A stretch of 30,832 nt of DNA from an uncultured Clostridia bacterium (GCA_946006895.1 CAMFZO010000003.1:1-30832), one strand, 5' to 3'; numbered from the stretch's first letter, positions 1 through 8,082 are shown. The notes: generated from the letters alone by a model not told the origin. Program-made: numbers and translations.

Positions 1-1041
1 AATGCGGCGGAGGTTTTGGAGCTGCTGTGCCGCCGACTGCCCAAGACGGTGACACCGCCGCCGGTCAGCGAAGCCGAAAGCGTCTATGACGGCGCGGCGG
101 AACGGGTGTGCCGCTGCTGTGCGCGTTTTCACCGCTGCTGGGAGCACCGCGCCGATGAGACCTACCGCGCCCTTACCGGGGCGGCAAGGCGGATGATCGA
201 AAAGGGCGTGGTCGAAGCCGCAGATTTTCCGTCGGAATTCCGGGAAAACTGCTGCCACGTGGAGGGCTTTGCCACGGCGGTCAACCAGGAGCTGGAGGGG
301 ATGCTCTACCGCAGGCGCTACCGCATGGAGCTTTCCGAGAGCCGCCAGGCCGTTGCCGAGGAGTTGGAGAGCCTGGCTGCCTATCTGCGCTCGGCGGCGG
401 CACGGAGGCCCAAGGGTACGGAGGCGGCCTTTCGGCCTGTGGTGGGCCTTTGCTCCATGGGCAGAAACGGCGTACGGGTCAACGGCGACCGTGGTGTGTG
501 TTTTGCCGGGCCGGTGCTGGACTATTTTGTTCTGTTGTGTGACGGAATGGGAACAGGGGAGGAGGCGTCGCTGTGCAGCGCGGAAACGGTCCGGCTGCTG
601 GAGCGGCTGCTGAGATCCGGCCTGGCACCGGAGCAGGCCCTGCGGATCTTAAACAGTATGGAGCTGCTCAGCGGAGACGAGACGTTTACCACGGTGGACC
701 TTCTGCACATCCATTTGCAAAACGGCAGGGCGGAACTGTATAAGTGGGGCTCGGCGGCATCTTATTGGCACGGCGGGGATAAGGTGAAAAAAATCGGGAC
801 AGACACAACACCGCCGGGTGCAGGCGTGGGAGGAGAGCACGCACCGGAGTGTTATGAGCTGTCCCTGAAACGGGGAGAAATGCTTGTCCTTGCCACCGAC
901 GGCGCGGATGGGGAGGAGACAGAAGCGGCCATTGCGGCGTTCCGCGGACAATCGCCGCAGGAGCTGGCGGCGCTTCTGATTTCCGGGCAGCCGGCCCAGG
1001 ACGATATGACGGCGGTGGTGATATCTTTGCAGCCGTGCTAA
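1..1041 (+). CDS. spoIIE: Stage II sporulation protein E, C-terminal part (partial at left edge)
   Basis: SpoIIE is the membrane-linked PP2C-type phosphatase that dephosphorylates SpoIIAA and so releases sigma-F in the forespore. The reading frame is open from base 1, so the gene starts outside the window; 346 residues are visible. Seen here: a Cys-rich linker segment (visible residues about 30-80), then the PP2C/SpoIIE domain from about residue 140 to the end. Metal-binding signatures are LLCDGMGTG with Asp at visible residue 181, FTTVDLL, ATDGADGEE (Asp about 300) and QDDMTAVV (Asp 334-335) near the end. The multi-span membrane part would lie to the left. Members of this family are about 800 residues long, so less than half is present. 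The gene is followed by a 142-base gap before an unrelated regulator. The identification is firm; regulation cannot be judged because the promoter is outside. Confidence 0.95.
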   Translation, partial: NAAEVLELLCRRLPKTVTPPPVSEAESVYDGAAERVCRCCARFHRCWEHRADETYRALTGAARRMIEKGVVEAADFPSEFRENCCHVEGFATAVNQELEGMLYRRRYRMELSESRQAVAEELESLAAYLRSAAARRPKGTEAAFRPVVGLCSMGRNGVRVNGDRGVCFAGPVLDYFVLLCDGMGTGEEASLCSAETVRLLERLLRSGLAPEQALRILNSMELLSGDETFTTVDLLHIHLQNGRAELYKWGSAASYWHGGDKVKKIGTDTTPPGAGVGGEHAPECYELSLKRGEMLVLATDGADGEETEAAIAAFRGQSPQELAALLISGQPAQDDMTAVVISLQPC

Positions 1042-1087
1042 AGAAAAGATACCATATCTTGTGTATAAAATTTGTCGAAATACAACA

Positions 1088-1110
1088 TTTGGGAAATATT
1101 ATTTCCCAAA
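1088..1110. promoter_or_regulatory. Perfect inverted repeat upstream of the XRE/TPR regulator
   Basis: Ten-base arms TTTGGGAAAT and ATTTCCCAAA flank the triplet ATT with no mismatch. It ends 22 bases before the -35 box of the regulator gene. No run of T follows, so it is a poor terminator for spoIIE; an operator for the regulator is the better guess. A weaker AAGATA/TATCTT repeat lies at about 1046-1060. Confidence 0.45.
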
Positions 1111-1132
1111 ATTCCAAAACACCGACGCCCGC

Positions 1133-1161
1133 TTGCTATTTTTGCCGCCTGCTGATATAAT
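1133..1161 (+). promoter_or_regulatory. Sigma-A-type promoter of the XRE/TPR regulator
   Basis: TTGCTA (1133-1138) and TATAAT (1156-1161) are separated by 17 bases and lie just upstream of the GGAGGTGAG ribosome site at 1171. The same -35/-10 pair with the same spacing occurs upstream of cdaA. Confidence 0.7.
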
Positions 1162-1183
1162 CGAAAGACAGGAGGTGAGCGGT

Positions 1184-2332
1184 ATGCAGGACCGGCTTTT
1201 CGGCTTTATCATTCGTAGGGAGCGCGTGCGCCGCGGCTGGAGCCAGGAGGGCTTGTGCCGGGGCATCTGCGCCGTGTCCTATTTATCCAAGATTGAGCAG
1301 GGCAAGGCTCTGCCAACGGAGGAGATCCTCCGCCTGCTGTTCCGGCGGCTGGAGCTGCCCTGGATAGAGGCGAAACAATGGGAGGAATTGGTGCAGACCT
1401 GCTATGACGCCCTCTATTCCGGGGCGCTGTTTTGGCGGGAGGACCTGCAAAAGAGGATCGAGGAGGCGGTGGAAGCTGCTGCCTGCAGCGTTTACGCGCC
1501 AGATATTGCCCTGCTCTATGGGCTGCTGCAGACGCCGGGACAGCCTGCCGACGAGGCCTATGAGCCTTATCTGGACCGCCGCCGTCTTGCCCTGCAGAGA
1601 AGTTTGCAGGGGCGCCATGAGGAGGCACTGTGTCTGGACCCGTCGCCGCTGCTCTATTTTCGCGGGGCCATGAGCGGCTATTTCTCGGGCGAAAACTATG
1701 CGCGGGTCATGGAGCATCTGCAAAAATGCTACGATCTTGCGGCAGCGGAGGGCTATGTGGATCTGATGCTGGAGAGCAGCGTGACCATGGGAAGCTGCTA
1801 CAGCAATCAAAGGGACCTGGCCAACATGGAGGCCCATTACCGTGTGGCAGAGCGGCTGGCACGGGCATTGGGACGGGAAACCTATCTGCAGTCCATCGCC
1901 TATAACCGCGCCGCCACACAGATCGAGGTGGGCGACTACGCCGGGGCATATACGTATTTTCACGGCCTGACGGAGCACACGGCCATGTCACTGCATAAGC
2001 TGGCGATCTGCTGCGAAAAGCTGGATAAGCGCGAGGAGGCGTTTTCGGCCCTTGACCGGGCGGAGGAGGTAGTAGAAAGCCCAGACTATTTGGACGCAGA
2101 TCTGGCCCGGTTGATGTGCCGTTTGGTGCGGATGCGTTTGGAGAATTCCGACTATCTGCAAGACCCGCTCTACGGCAATCGGCTGATGGACTGCTTTGCC
2201 CGGTGCCGCGCCGAGCTGCCCATTGGCTATGCGGTCTTCCACCTGCCCTGGGTTTTGGAATGGCTGAAAGCGTCGCGCCAATATAAAAAAGCCTATGAGA
2301 TGATGGAGAGTTTTCCTATTAAAACGAAATAA
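1184..2332 (+). CDS. XRE-family transcriptional regulator with C-terminal TPR-like repeats
   Basis: Predicted 382-residue DNA-binding regulator. The ATG at 1184 is chosen because GGAGGTGAG stands just before it and the protein then begins directly with the helix-turn-helix; an upstream in-frame start at 1061 would precede the promoter -10 box. Residues about 5-60 form an XRE-type HTH (RRERVRRGWSQEGLC, then SYLSKIEQGKALPT). The rest is helical, with repeats resembling TPRs (YFRGAMSGYFSGENY, SSVTMGSCYSNQRDLANM, YNRAATQIEVGDYAGAY, about 160-330). This order matches the RRNPP-like class, where TPRs bind a signal peptide, but no peptide gene was found next to it, so ligand and targets are unknown. 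It lies 95 bases upstream of an MFS transporter on the same strand, which is the natural target candidate. Palindromes lie before both genes. Confidence 0.8.
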   Translation: MQDRLFGFIIRRERVRRGWSQEGLCRGICAVSYLSKIEQGKALPTEEILRLLFRRLELPWIEAKQWEELVQTCYDALYSGALFWREDLQKRIEEAVEAAACSVYAPDIALLYGLLQTPGQPADEAYEPYLDRRRLALQRSLQGRHEEALCLDPSPLLYFRGAMSGYFSGENYARVMEHLQKCYDLAAAEGYVDLMLESSVTMGSCYSNQRDLANMEAHYRVAERLARALGRETYLQSIAYNRAATQIEVGDYAGAYTYFHGLTEHTAMSLHKLAICCEKLDKREEAFSALDRAEEVVESPDYLDADLARLMCRLVRMRLENSDYLQDPLYGNRLMDCFARCRAELPIGYAVFHLPWVLEWLKASRQYKKAYEMMESFPIKTK

Positions 2333-2343
2333 ACAAACAATAA

Positions 2344-2379
2344 CCGCTTATTTTGAGAAAATTTTCTCAAAATAAGCGG
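2344..2379. terminator. Perfect 36-bp palindrome between regulator and MFS gene: terminator or operator
   Basis: Two exact 18-base arms meet with no spacer; the left arm begins CCGCTTATTTTGAG and the centre is AAAATTTT. As RNA it gives a long AT-rich hairpin followed by ATTTATTTTCC on the plus strand and a T-rich stretch on the minus strand, so it could end the regulator transcript. It also lies directly upstream of the MFS promoter region, so an operator role is equally possible. The core TTTTGAGAAAA loosely resembles the TTTGGGAAAT arm at 1088. Confidence 0.5.
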
Positions 2380-2380
2380 A

Positions 2381-2409
2381 TTTATTTTCCGTTAGCGCCA
2401 TGCTACAAT
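2381..2409 (+). promoter_or_regulatory. Possible promoter of the MFS gene
   Basis: TACAAT at 2404-2409 is a fair -10 box; TTTATT at 2381-2386 lies 17 bases upstream but is a weak -35. The box abuts the 36-bp palindrome, which suggests regulated expression. Confidence 0.35.
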
Positions 2410-2427
2410 GAACGCGAGGTGAGAGAT

Positions 2428-3672
2428 ATGAAGCAGACTCTTTGGACGAAAAATTTTACGCTGGTGACAGTAGCGACGGCGTTGGGGGCTGTGGGCGGTA
2501 TCGCCGGCGGCTTTGCCCTGTCCTTTCTGGTCTTTGACGAGACGGGCAGCACGTTGGCCGCGGCCCTCATCATTGCCATCCAGCTTGTGCCGCGCTTTGT
2601 GCTGCCGCTGTTTTTCGCGCCCCGCATGGACCGCCTGCCGCGCAAGCCCTTTTTGGTGGCGGGCGACCTGGCCAACGGTGTGATATACGCGCTGATGGGC
2701 GTCTATCTGCTGTTTTTCCGGTTTTCCTATGTGGGATATCTGGCGGTGTCGCTGGTCCTGGCCTGCCTCGGCTCCTTTGATGAGCTGGCCTACAACAGCG
2801 TCTATCCCAAGCTGATCCCGGAGGGCATGGAGCAAAAGGGATATGCCGTGTCCGCCACCCTCTATCCCGTTTTGAAGGTGGTGATGATGCCGCTGTCGGC
2901 GGTGCTGTTTGAGTGGCTCGGCGTGGCGCGGCTGCTGATGCTCCAGGGTGGCCTTTCCGCGGCGGCTGCAGTGGTGGAGAGCCGTATCCGCCTCCACGAG
3001 GAGCGACGTATGGAGGAAAAACACTACGGCTTCCGGCTCTGGTGGCAGGACATCCGGGAGGCGGTGGACTATATGAAGCAGGAGGGCGGGCTGCGGAACC
3101 TCTTTGCCTACATGGCCATGACCAACGGTGTGGCGGAGGGCTATTCGCCGCTGCTGGTGGCCTTTTTCCGCACCATGCCCGGCCTGACCGCCACCATGTA
3201 TTCGTTCTTTTCCGTTGCGGAGTTTTTAGGTCGTACCATCGGCGGCATGGTCCAGTATCGGGCGAAGATCCCGCCGAAAAAGAAATTCTCCTTTGCCTTT
3301 CTGGTCTACCAGGTCTATGAATCCATGGATATGTGCCTTTTGTGGCTGCCCTATCCGCTGATGCTGGCCAACCGCGCAATCTGCGGCTTTTTGGGCATCA
3401 ACAGCGCCACCATGCGGCAGGCGGCGGTGCAGCGCTACATCCCCGACCACCTCCGGGCACGGGTCAACGCCTTTGAGACCATGGCCTATACGGCGGCAGG
3501 CTGCGTCCTGAGCCTGCTGGTGGGCGCCTTGGGCGAGGTGATGGACTACCGCCTCTGTCTGACGGTCTGCGGCGCTGTCACCATGGCCGTCTGCTGGCTC
3601 ACCGTCTGGCGCAGACGGAAAGATGTCAGGAAGCTCTATGAGTATGAAGTTGATACGGAAAAGCAGCAGTAA
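2428..3672 (+). CDS. Major facilitator superfamily transporter
   Basis: Predicted 414-residue inner-membrane permease. The ATG at 2428 follows GAGGTGAGAG; an upstream TTG at 2353 lies inside the palindrome and has no ribosome site. The protein shows about ten to twelve hydrophobic spans, starting with LVTVATALGAVGGIAGGFAL. A loop with DRLPRKPFLV after the second to third span resembles the MFS motif A loop (G-x-x-x-D-R-x-G-R-R). A long basic cytoplasmic loop (about 187-230, rich in R, E, K) separates the two halves, as in MFS proteins. A basic tail (WRRRKDVRKLYEYE) ends it. The substrate cannot be read from the sequence; the upstream XRE/TPR regulator suggests an inducible exporter (inference). 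A hairpin terminator follows at once. Confidence 0.8.
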   Translation: MKQTLWTKNFTLVTVATALGAVGGIAGGFALSFLVFDETGSTLAAALIIAIQLVPRFVLPLFFAPRMDRLPRKPFLVAGDLANGVIYALMGVYLLFFRFSYVGYLAVSLVLACLGSFDELAYNSVYPKLIPEGMEQKGYAVSATLYPVLKVVMMPLSAVLFEWLGVARLLMLQGGLSAAAAVVESRIRLHEERRMEEKHYGFRLWWQDIREAVDYMKQEGGLRNLFAYMAMTNGVAEGYSPLLVAFFRTMPGLTATMYSFFSVAEFLGRTIGGMVQYRAKIPPKKKFSFAFLVYQVYESMDMCLLWLPYPLMLANRAICGFLGINSATMRQAAVQRYIPDHLRARVNAFETMAYTAAGCVLSLLVGALGEVMDYRLCLTVCGAVTMAVCWLTVWRRRKDVRKLYEYEVDTEKQQ

Positions 3673-3676
3673 AAAA

Positions 3677-3713
3677 ACGTGAGCTGTATAAGAACTCCTT
3701 ATACAGCTCACGT
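3677..3713. terminator. Bidirectional intrinsic terminator between MFS gene and ychF
   Basis: A 16-bp perfect stem (ACGTGAGCTGTATAAG and its complement) encloses a 5-base loop. The minus strand has a run of seven T directly after it, serving ychF; the plus strand has ATTTCGTTCTATTT, serving the MFS gene. The genes converge here. Confidence 0.85.
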
Positions 3714-3746
3714 ATTTCGTTCTATTTGATGACAAGCAGTTTTGCC

Positions 3747-4844
3747 TTATACGTTGAACAGGAAATTGACAATATCGCCGTCTTTCATGACGTATTCTTT
3801 GCCCTCGCTGCGGACCAGACCCTTTGCCTTGGCTGCGGCCATGGTGCCGCAGGCCTTCATATCCTCAAAGGCGATGACCTCGGCGCGGATGAAGCCCCGC
3901 TCAAAGTCCGTGTGGATCTTTCCGGCAGCCTGAGGTGCCTTGGTGCCGCGCTTGATGGTCCAGGCACGGCATTCGTCGCTGCCTGCTGTCAGGAAAGAGA
4001 TCAGTCCCAGCAGATCATAGCTGGCCTTGATGAGACGGTCCAGACCGGACTGCTTGAGGCCCAGATCCTCCATGAACATGGCTTTTTCCTCCGGGTCGTC
4101 CAGCTCGGCAATGTCCGCCTCCAGCTTGGCGCAGATGGGAAGCACCAGAGAGCCTTCCGCATCGGCCAGGGCCTTGACCTGTTTGAAATAGACGTTATCC
4201 TCCGGGGCTTCCACGTCGGACTCGGATATGTTGGCGGCGTAGATGGTGCGCTTGAGGGTCAGCAGGTCGCTGGTAGCGATGAGGGCGCGGTCCTCGTCGG
4301 AGCAGTCATAGGTTCTGGCCAGCTTTCCCTCGTTCAAATGAGCCAGAAGTCCCTGAAAGACCTCCGCCTCGCGGACGAAGCGCTTGTCACCGCCCTTGGC
4401 AGCCTTTTGGGCCTTGTCGATGCGGCGCTCGCACATCTCCACGTCGGAGAAGATCAGCTCCAAATTGATGATGTCGATGTCGCGCAGGGGATCGGTGCTG
4501 CCCTCAACATGGGTGACGTTGCTGTCGTCAAAGCAGCGCACCACATGGATGATGGCGTCGGTGGTGCGGATGTTGGACAGGAACTTGTTGCCCAGACCCT
4601 CGCCCCTGGACGCGCCCTTGACCAGGCCCGCAATATCGACGAACTCGATGACAGCGGGAGTGAATTTTTTTGGATTGTGCAGATCGCGGAGCCACTCCAG
4701 CCGCTCATCCGGCACGGCGACGACGCCCACGTTGGGGTCGATGGTGCAGAATGCGTAGTTGTCCGCGGGGATACCCGCGTTGGTGATGGCGTTGAACAGG
4801 GTGGACTTGCCCACATTGGGCAGACCGACGATACCGAGCTTCAT
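3747..4844 (-). CDS. ychF: Redox-regulated ATPase YchF (Obg-family GTPase fold)
   Basis: YchF is a universally conserved P-loop NTPase of the TRAFAC/Obg group that prefers ATP and binds ribosomes; in bacteria it is linked to stress control. The product has 365 residues, the usual length. The P-loop GLPNVGKST is at residues 7-15, the G3 region DIAGL at 70-74, a YAANISESD stretch stands in the place of the G4 motif (typical NxxE-type substitution that removes GTP preference), and the C-terminal TGS domain contains KIHTDFERGFIRAEV and ends with KDGDIVNFLFNV. The start at 4844 has AAGGAAG seven bases upstream. It lies 23 bases downstream of the serine dehydratase gene on the same strand, so the two are probably co-transcribed from the promoter at 6102-6130. 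Confidence 0.97.
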   Translation of the reverse strand: MKLGIVGLPNVGKSTLFNAITNAGIPADNYAFCTIDPNVGVVAVPDERLEWLRDLHNPKKFTPAVIEFVDIAGLVKGASRGEGLGNKFLSNIRTTDAIIHVVRCFDDSNVTHVEGSTDPLRDIDIINLELIFSDVEMCERRIDKAQKAAKGGDKRFVREAEVFQGLLAHLNEGKLARTYDCSDEDRALIATSDLLTLKRTIYAANISESDVEAPEDNVYFKQVKALADAEGSLVLPICAKLEADIAELDDPEEKAMFMEDLGLKQSGLDRLIKASYDLLGLISFLTAGSDECRAWTIKRGTKAPQAAGKIHTDFERGFIRAEVIAFEDMKACGTMAAAKAKGLVRSEGKEYVMKDGDIVNFLFNV

Positions 4845-4867
4845 ATTACTACTTCCTTTGTGTTGTT

Positions 4868-6082
4868 TTATTCCGCTCTGCGGCGGTTATACAGACGTGC
4901 CAGACCGCCTTCGGAGGTCTCGCGGTAGCAGGCGTTTATGTGCTGACCTGTCTCCTTCATGGTGCGCACCACCATGTCGAAGCTGATGTTTCTCGTGCCG
5001 CAGAGGAAGCTGGACAGGTTGAAGGCGTCCATGGCCCGCTTGGCAGCAACGGCGTTTCGCTCGATGCAGGGGATCTGCACAAGGCCGCAGATGGGGTCGC
5101 AGGTCAGGCCCAACTGGTGCTCCATGGCGATCTCGGCGGCATATTCCGTCTGGGCCATGGTCATATCTTTCAGCGTGCACAGGGCTGCCGCAGCCATGGA
5201 GCAGGCGGTGCCGATCTCCGCCTGACAGCCACATTCCGCGCCGGAAATGGAAGCGTTGCGCTTAACCAGAGCGCCGAACAGTCCGGCGACGGCCAGGGCC
5301 TGCAGGACCTTTTCATCGGAATAGCCGTGGCGCTCCTGCATATACAGCAGCACCGACGGCAAAACGCCGCAGGAGCCGCAGGTGGGTGCGGTGACAATGG
5401 TGCCGTTGTCGGCGTTTTCCTCAGCGACGGCAAAGGCGTAGGAGCAGACCAGCCGCAGCTCCCGCACCTGGGGCAGCTCATGGTCGCTCTCCTGCTCAAA
5501 CAGGTGCTTGGCCTTGCGCTGTACGTTAAGGCCGCCGGGCAGGATCCCGTCGGTGTGCAGTCCGAGCTCCACAGAGCGCTTCATCGCCCGCCAGATGTCC
5601 CCCAGGAAATCCCAGATCTCCGGGCCCTCGTTGAGCTCTACGTATTCGCTCAGAGAAATATAGCGCCAGGCGCAGAACTGCTCGATCTCGGCGAAGGAAT
5701 TTTCCGGGTAGATTTCGTCCTGGATGGTCGGGTCCTCGCCGTCAACGAGAATATCGCCGCCGCCGATGGAGGCCACCCGCATTTTTCCCAATTCCTCCTC
5801 GCCGCGATAGGCGATAAAGTCCAGCGTGTTGGGATGGGGGAGTTTTTCCGTGGTGTAGTCGCAGAACTGCACCTCAGTATGGGCCTTGCCCAGGACCTCA
5901 TAGAGCACGCGGTCGGTACCGTGACCGCGGCCGGTCTTGCTGAGAGATTCATAGAGCTTCACGCAATAGCGGTCCGCATCGGGGTATCTTTCCAAAAACA
6001 GCCTGGCGGCACGCTCCGGCCCCATGGTGTGGGAGCTGGACGGCCCCTTGCCGATCTTATAAACGTCACGGATCGATTTCAT
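4868..6082 (-). CDS. sdaA: L-serine ammonia-lyase (iron-sulfur serine dehydratase, single chain)
   Basis: Converts L-serine to pyruvate and ammonia with an oxygen-sensitive [4Fe-4S] cluster. The 404-residue product joins the beta-type domain (about 1-145, with SSSHTMGP at 16-22) to the alpha-type catalytic domain (about 155-400) in one chain, as in E. coli SdaA, though about 50 residues shorter. Visible signatures are TAPTCGSCGVLP (231-242), GAECGCQAEIG (281-291) and CDPICGLVQIPC (328-339), which hold the candidate cluster cysteines. Start: ATG at 6082 with AGAGGTG upstream; a longer frame from 6130 overlaps the promoter and is rejected. The -10 box ends only about 20 bases before the start codon, so the leader is very short. 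ychF follows after 23 bases. Presence of this enzyme fits an anaerobe using serine as a carbon source. Confidence 0.95.
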   Translation of the reverse strand: MKSIRDVYKIGKGPSSSHTMGPERAARLFLERYPDADRYCVKLYESLSKTGRGHGTDRVLYEVLGKAHTEVQFCDYTTEKLPHPNTLDFIAYRGEEELGKMRVASIGGGDILVDGEDPTIQDEIYPENSFAEIEQFCAWRYISLSEYVELNEGPEIWDFLGDIWRAMKRSVELGLHTDGILPGGLNVQRKAKHLFEQESDHELPQVRELRLVCSYAFAVAEENADNGTIVTAPTCGSCGVLPSVLLYMQERHGYSDEKVLQALAVAGLFGALVKRNASISGAECGCQAEIGTACSMAAAALCTLKDMTMAQTEYAAEIAMEHQLGLTCDPICGLVQIPCIERNAVAAKRAMDAFNLSSFLCGTRNISFDMVVRTMKETGQHINACYRETSEGGLARLYNRRRAE

Positions 6083-6101
6083 TTGTTTCACCTCTGGGGG
6101 C

Positions 6102-6130
6102 ATTATATCAGCTTTTGCGGCAAAAAACAA
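6102..6130 (-). promoter_or_regulatory. Sigma-A-type promoter of sdaA-ychF
   Basis: Read on the minus strand: TTGTTT (6130-6125), 17 bases, TATAAT (6107-6102). Transcription should begin near 6095, which puts the ribosome site at the very 5' end of the message. Confidence 0.75.
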
Positions 6131-6141
6131 TTCCCTTTTCG

Positions 6142-6294
6142 CTATTTCTCCCGCATTGCTTCCAAAGAAAGCTCGCCGGCCAGCTTGTAGAGGGCGTCGG
6201 CCAGCACGTTTTCCAGCGGAAGCTGGGCACGGGCTGCGACACGCTCATAAAAGGCCGCGACCACCGGGTCAAGGGTGATGGTGAGGGTCACCAT
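6142..6294 (-). CDS. 50-residue ribbon-helix-helix-like protein
   Basis: A short gene with an excellent ribosome site (AAAGGAGG, about eight bases before the ATG at 6294). The product begins MVTLTITLDPVVAAFYERVA and ends with SLEAMREK. The pattern, a short alternating hydrophobic strand (VTLTITL) followed by two amphipathic helices (VVAAFYERVAARA, then LENVLADALYKLAGE), matches the ribbon-helix-helix fold of CopG/Arc-type DNA-binding proteins. Fold assignment is by pattern only. It is on the same strand as sdaA and ends 12 bases before the sdaA -35 box, and it is divergent from proS (start-to-start distance 105 bases). No partner toxin gene is adjacent. It might be a local regulator of sdaA; this is inference. 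No clear promoter was recognised. Confidence 0.7.
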   Translation of the reverse strand: MVTLTITLDPVVAAFYERVAARAQLPLENVLADALYKLAGELSLEAMREK

Positions 6295-6399
6295 ATGCAC
6301 TCCTCCTTTGAGGAAAATGATTGCAACCCATTCTATTCAGGGCCTTGACAAACGTGATACAATAAAACTGGATTACTACCGAAAGGAAGAAACGGTTTT

Positions 6400-7836
6400 A
6401 TGGCGAAAGATAAAAAAGTGGAGCAGATCACCGATATGGAGGTGGACTTCGCCCAGTGGTACACCGACGTGTGCAAGAAGGCGGAGCTCATCGACTATTC
6501 CTCAATCAAGGGAATGTTCATCTACCGGCCCTACGGCTATGCCATCTGGGAGAATATCCAGAAGCTGCTGGACGCCGAATTCAAGAAAACAGGGGCCGAG
6601 AATGTCTATATGCCCATGCTCATCCCCGAATCCCTGCTGCAAAAGGAAAAGGACCACGTGGAGGGCTTCGCGCCGGAGTGCGCCTGGGTCACCATGGGGG
6701 GCAGCGACAAGCTGGAGGAGCGTTACTGCATCCGACCCACCTCTGAGACCCTGTTCTGTGAGCATTTCCGCAACATCATCCAGTCTCACCGCGACCTGCC
6801 CAAAATGTATAACCAGTGGTGCAGCGTGCTGCGCTGGGAGAAGACCAGCCGCCCCTTCCTGCGGCACCGCGAATTTCTCTGGCAGGAGGGCCATACCATG
6901 CACGCCACCGCCGAGGAGGCCAAGGAGGAGACGGAGCGCATCCTCAACGTCTATGCCGATTTCTGCGAAAACGTCCTGGCCATGCCTGTGACCAGGGGCA
7001 GAAAGACGGAGAAGGAGAAGTTCAACGGCGCCGAGGCGACCTATACCATCGAGTGCATGATGCACGACCGCAAGGCACTGCAGGCGGGCACCTCCCACTA
7101 TTTCGGCGACGGCTTCGCCAGAGCCTTTGACATCACCTTTACCAACAAGGACAACCAGCGGGCCTATCCCCACCAGACCTCCTGGGGCGTTTCCACCCGT
7201 CTCATCGGCGGCATCATCATGACCCACGGCGATAACAACGGCCTGGTGCTGCCCCCGAAGATCGCGCCGGTGCAGATCATGGTCATCCCCATTGCCCAGC
7301 ATAAGGAGGGCGTCCTGGAGGCGGCCCAGAAGCTGGTCGACCGCCTGAGCGCCGCCGGCTACCGCGTCAAGATGGACGATTCCGACAACTCCATGGGCTG
7401 GAAGTGCGCCCAGTATGAGATGAAGGGCGTTCCGCTTCGTGTGGAAATCGGCCCGAAGGATATGGAGCAGGGACAGTGCTGCATGGTCCGCCGCGACAAC
7501 CGGGAAAAGACCTTTGTGGCTCTGGATGAGCTGGAAAGCGCTGCCGCCGCACAGCTTCAGGCGGTTCATGACGGCCTCTACCAGCGGGCGCTGAAAAATC
7601 TGCAGGAGCACACCTACGAGGCCCACTCCCTGGAGGAAGCCAAGCGCCTGCAGGAGGAAAAGGGCGGCTTCATCAAGACCATGTGGTGCGAGGACGAGGC
7701 CTGCGAGCTGAAAATGAAGGAAGTGGCCGGCATGACCAGCCGCTGTATGCCCTTTGCCCAGGAGCACCTGGACGACGTCTGCCCCGTCTGCGGCAGACCC
7801 GCCAAGAAGATGATCTACTGGGGCGTGGCGTATTGA
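6400..7836 (+). CDS. proS: Prolyl-tRNA synthetase (short, archaeal/eukaryote-like class II type)
   Basis: Charges tRNA-Pro with proline in the cytoplasm. The 478-residue length and lack of the large editing insertion mark the ProS type 3 group, found in some Firmicutes as well as archaea, rather than the 570-residue bacterial type. Class II motifs: SIKGMFIYRPYGYAIWENI (motif 1 region, about 36-55), RWEKTSRPFLRHREFLWQEG (motif 2, about 146-165) and the motif 3 region GVSTRLIGGIIMTHGDNNG (about 265-284). An anticodon-binding domain follows, and the C-terminal region carries Cys pairs (WCEDEACEL and CPVCGRP) that probably hold zinc, ending in Tyr as is usual for this type. Start at 6400 has AAAGGAAG upstream. 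TTGACA at 6345-6350 could be a -35 box but no good -10 matches it. No T-box leader fits in the 105-base gap. A hairpin terminator follows at 7882. Confidence 0.97.
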   Translation: MAKDKKVEQITDMEVDFAQWYTDVCKKAELIDYSSIKGMFIYRPYGYAIWENIQKLLDAEFKKTGAENVYMPMLIPESLLQKEKDHVEGFAPECAWVTMGGSDKLEERYCIRPTSETLFCEHFRNIIQSHRDLPKMYNQWCSVLRWEKTSRPFLRHREFLWQEGHTMHATAEEAKEETERILNVYADFCENVLAMPVTRGRKTEKEKFNGAEATYTIECMMHDRKALQAGTSHYFGDGFARAFDITFTNKDNQRAYPHQTSWGVSTRLIGGIIMTHGDNNGLVLPPKIAPVQIMVIPIAQHKEGVLEAAQKLVDRLSAAGYRVKMDDSDNSMGWKCAQYEMKGVPLRVEIGPKDMEQGQCCMVRRDNREKTFVALDELESAAAAQLQAVHDGLYQRALKNLQEHTYEAHSLEEAKRLQEEKGGFIKTMWCEDEACELKMKEVAGMTSRCMPFAQEHLDDVCPVCGRPAKKMIYWGVAY

Positions 7837-7881
7837 TCTATGGCAATTTGCCAATGCCTCAGTCAATGAAATATTGTCCAA

Positions 7882-7917
7882 AAAGCCGCCTGATTTTTGC
7901 GAAGATCAGGCGGCTTT
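7882..7917 (+). terminator. Intrinsic terminator after proS
   Basis: A 13-bp stem (AAAGCCGCCTGAT and its complement) with a 10-base loop, 45 bases past the proS stop codon. The T tract is short (TTTGTATG). Confidence 0.75.
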
Positions 7918-7970
7918 GTATGTCAATAATGGGGGAGTTTTTGTATCAAGAATAGAGATGCGCTTTCATC

Positions 7971-7996
7971 GTAGGGCACGGCGACCCTGCCGTGCC
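7971..7996 (+). repeat. GTAGGG hairpin repeat, copy A
   Basis: GTAGGG prefix followed by arms GGCACGGC and GCCGTGCC around the loop GACCCT. One of four copies in the window that keep the loop while changing the stem. Confidence 0.7.
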
Positions 7997-8082
7997 GTTT
8001 TTGATTCGTCTGCGAAGCAGACACCTCAGTCATTCATCCTTAGTTCTTAGCCTTTAGCCAGAAAGCTGCCTGCGGCAGCTTT

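Noticed and set aside
3726..4928. 400-residue plus-strand frame opposite ychF
   Set aside because: Shadow of ychF, which has complete motifs, a ribosome site and a terminator.
6295..6399. T-box riboswitch upstream of proS
   Set aside because: The gap is only 105 bases and shows no T-box sequence or terminator hairpin.
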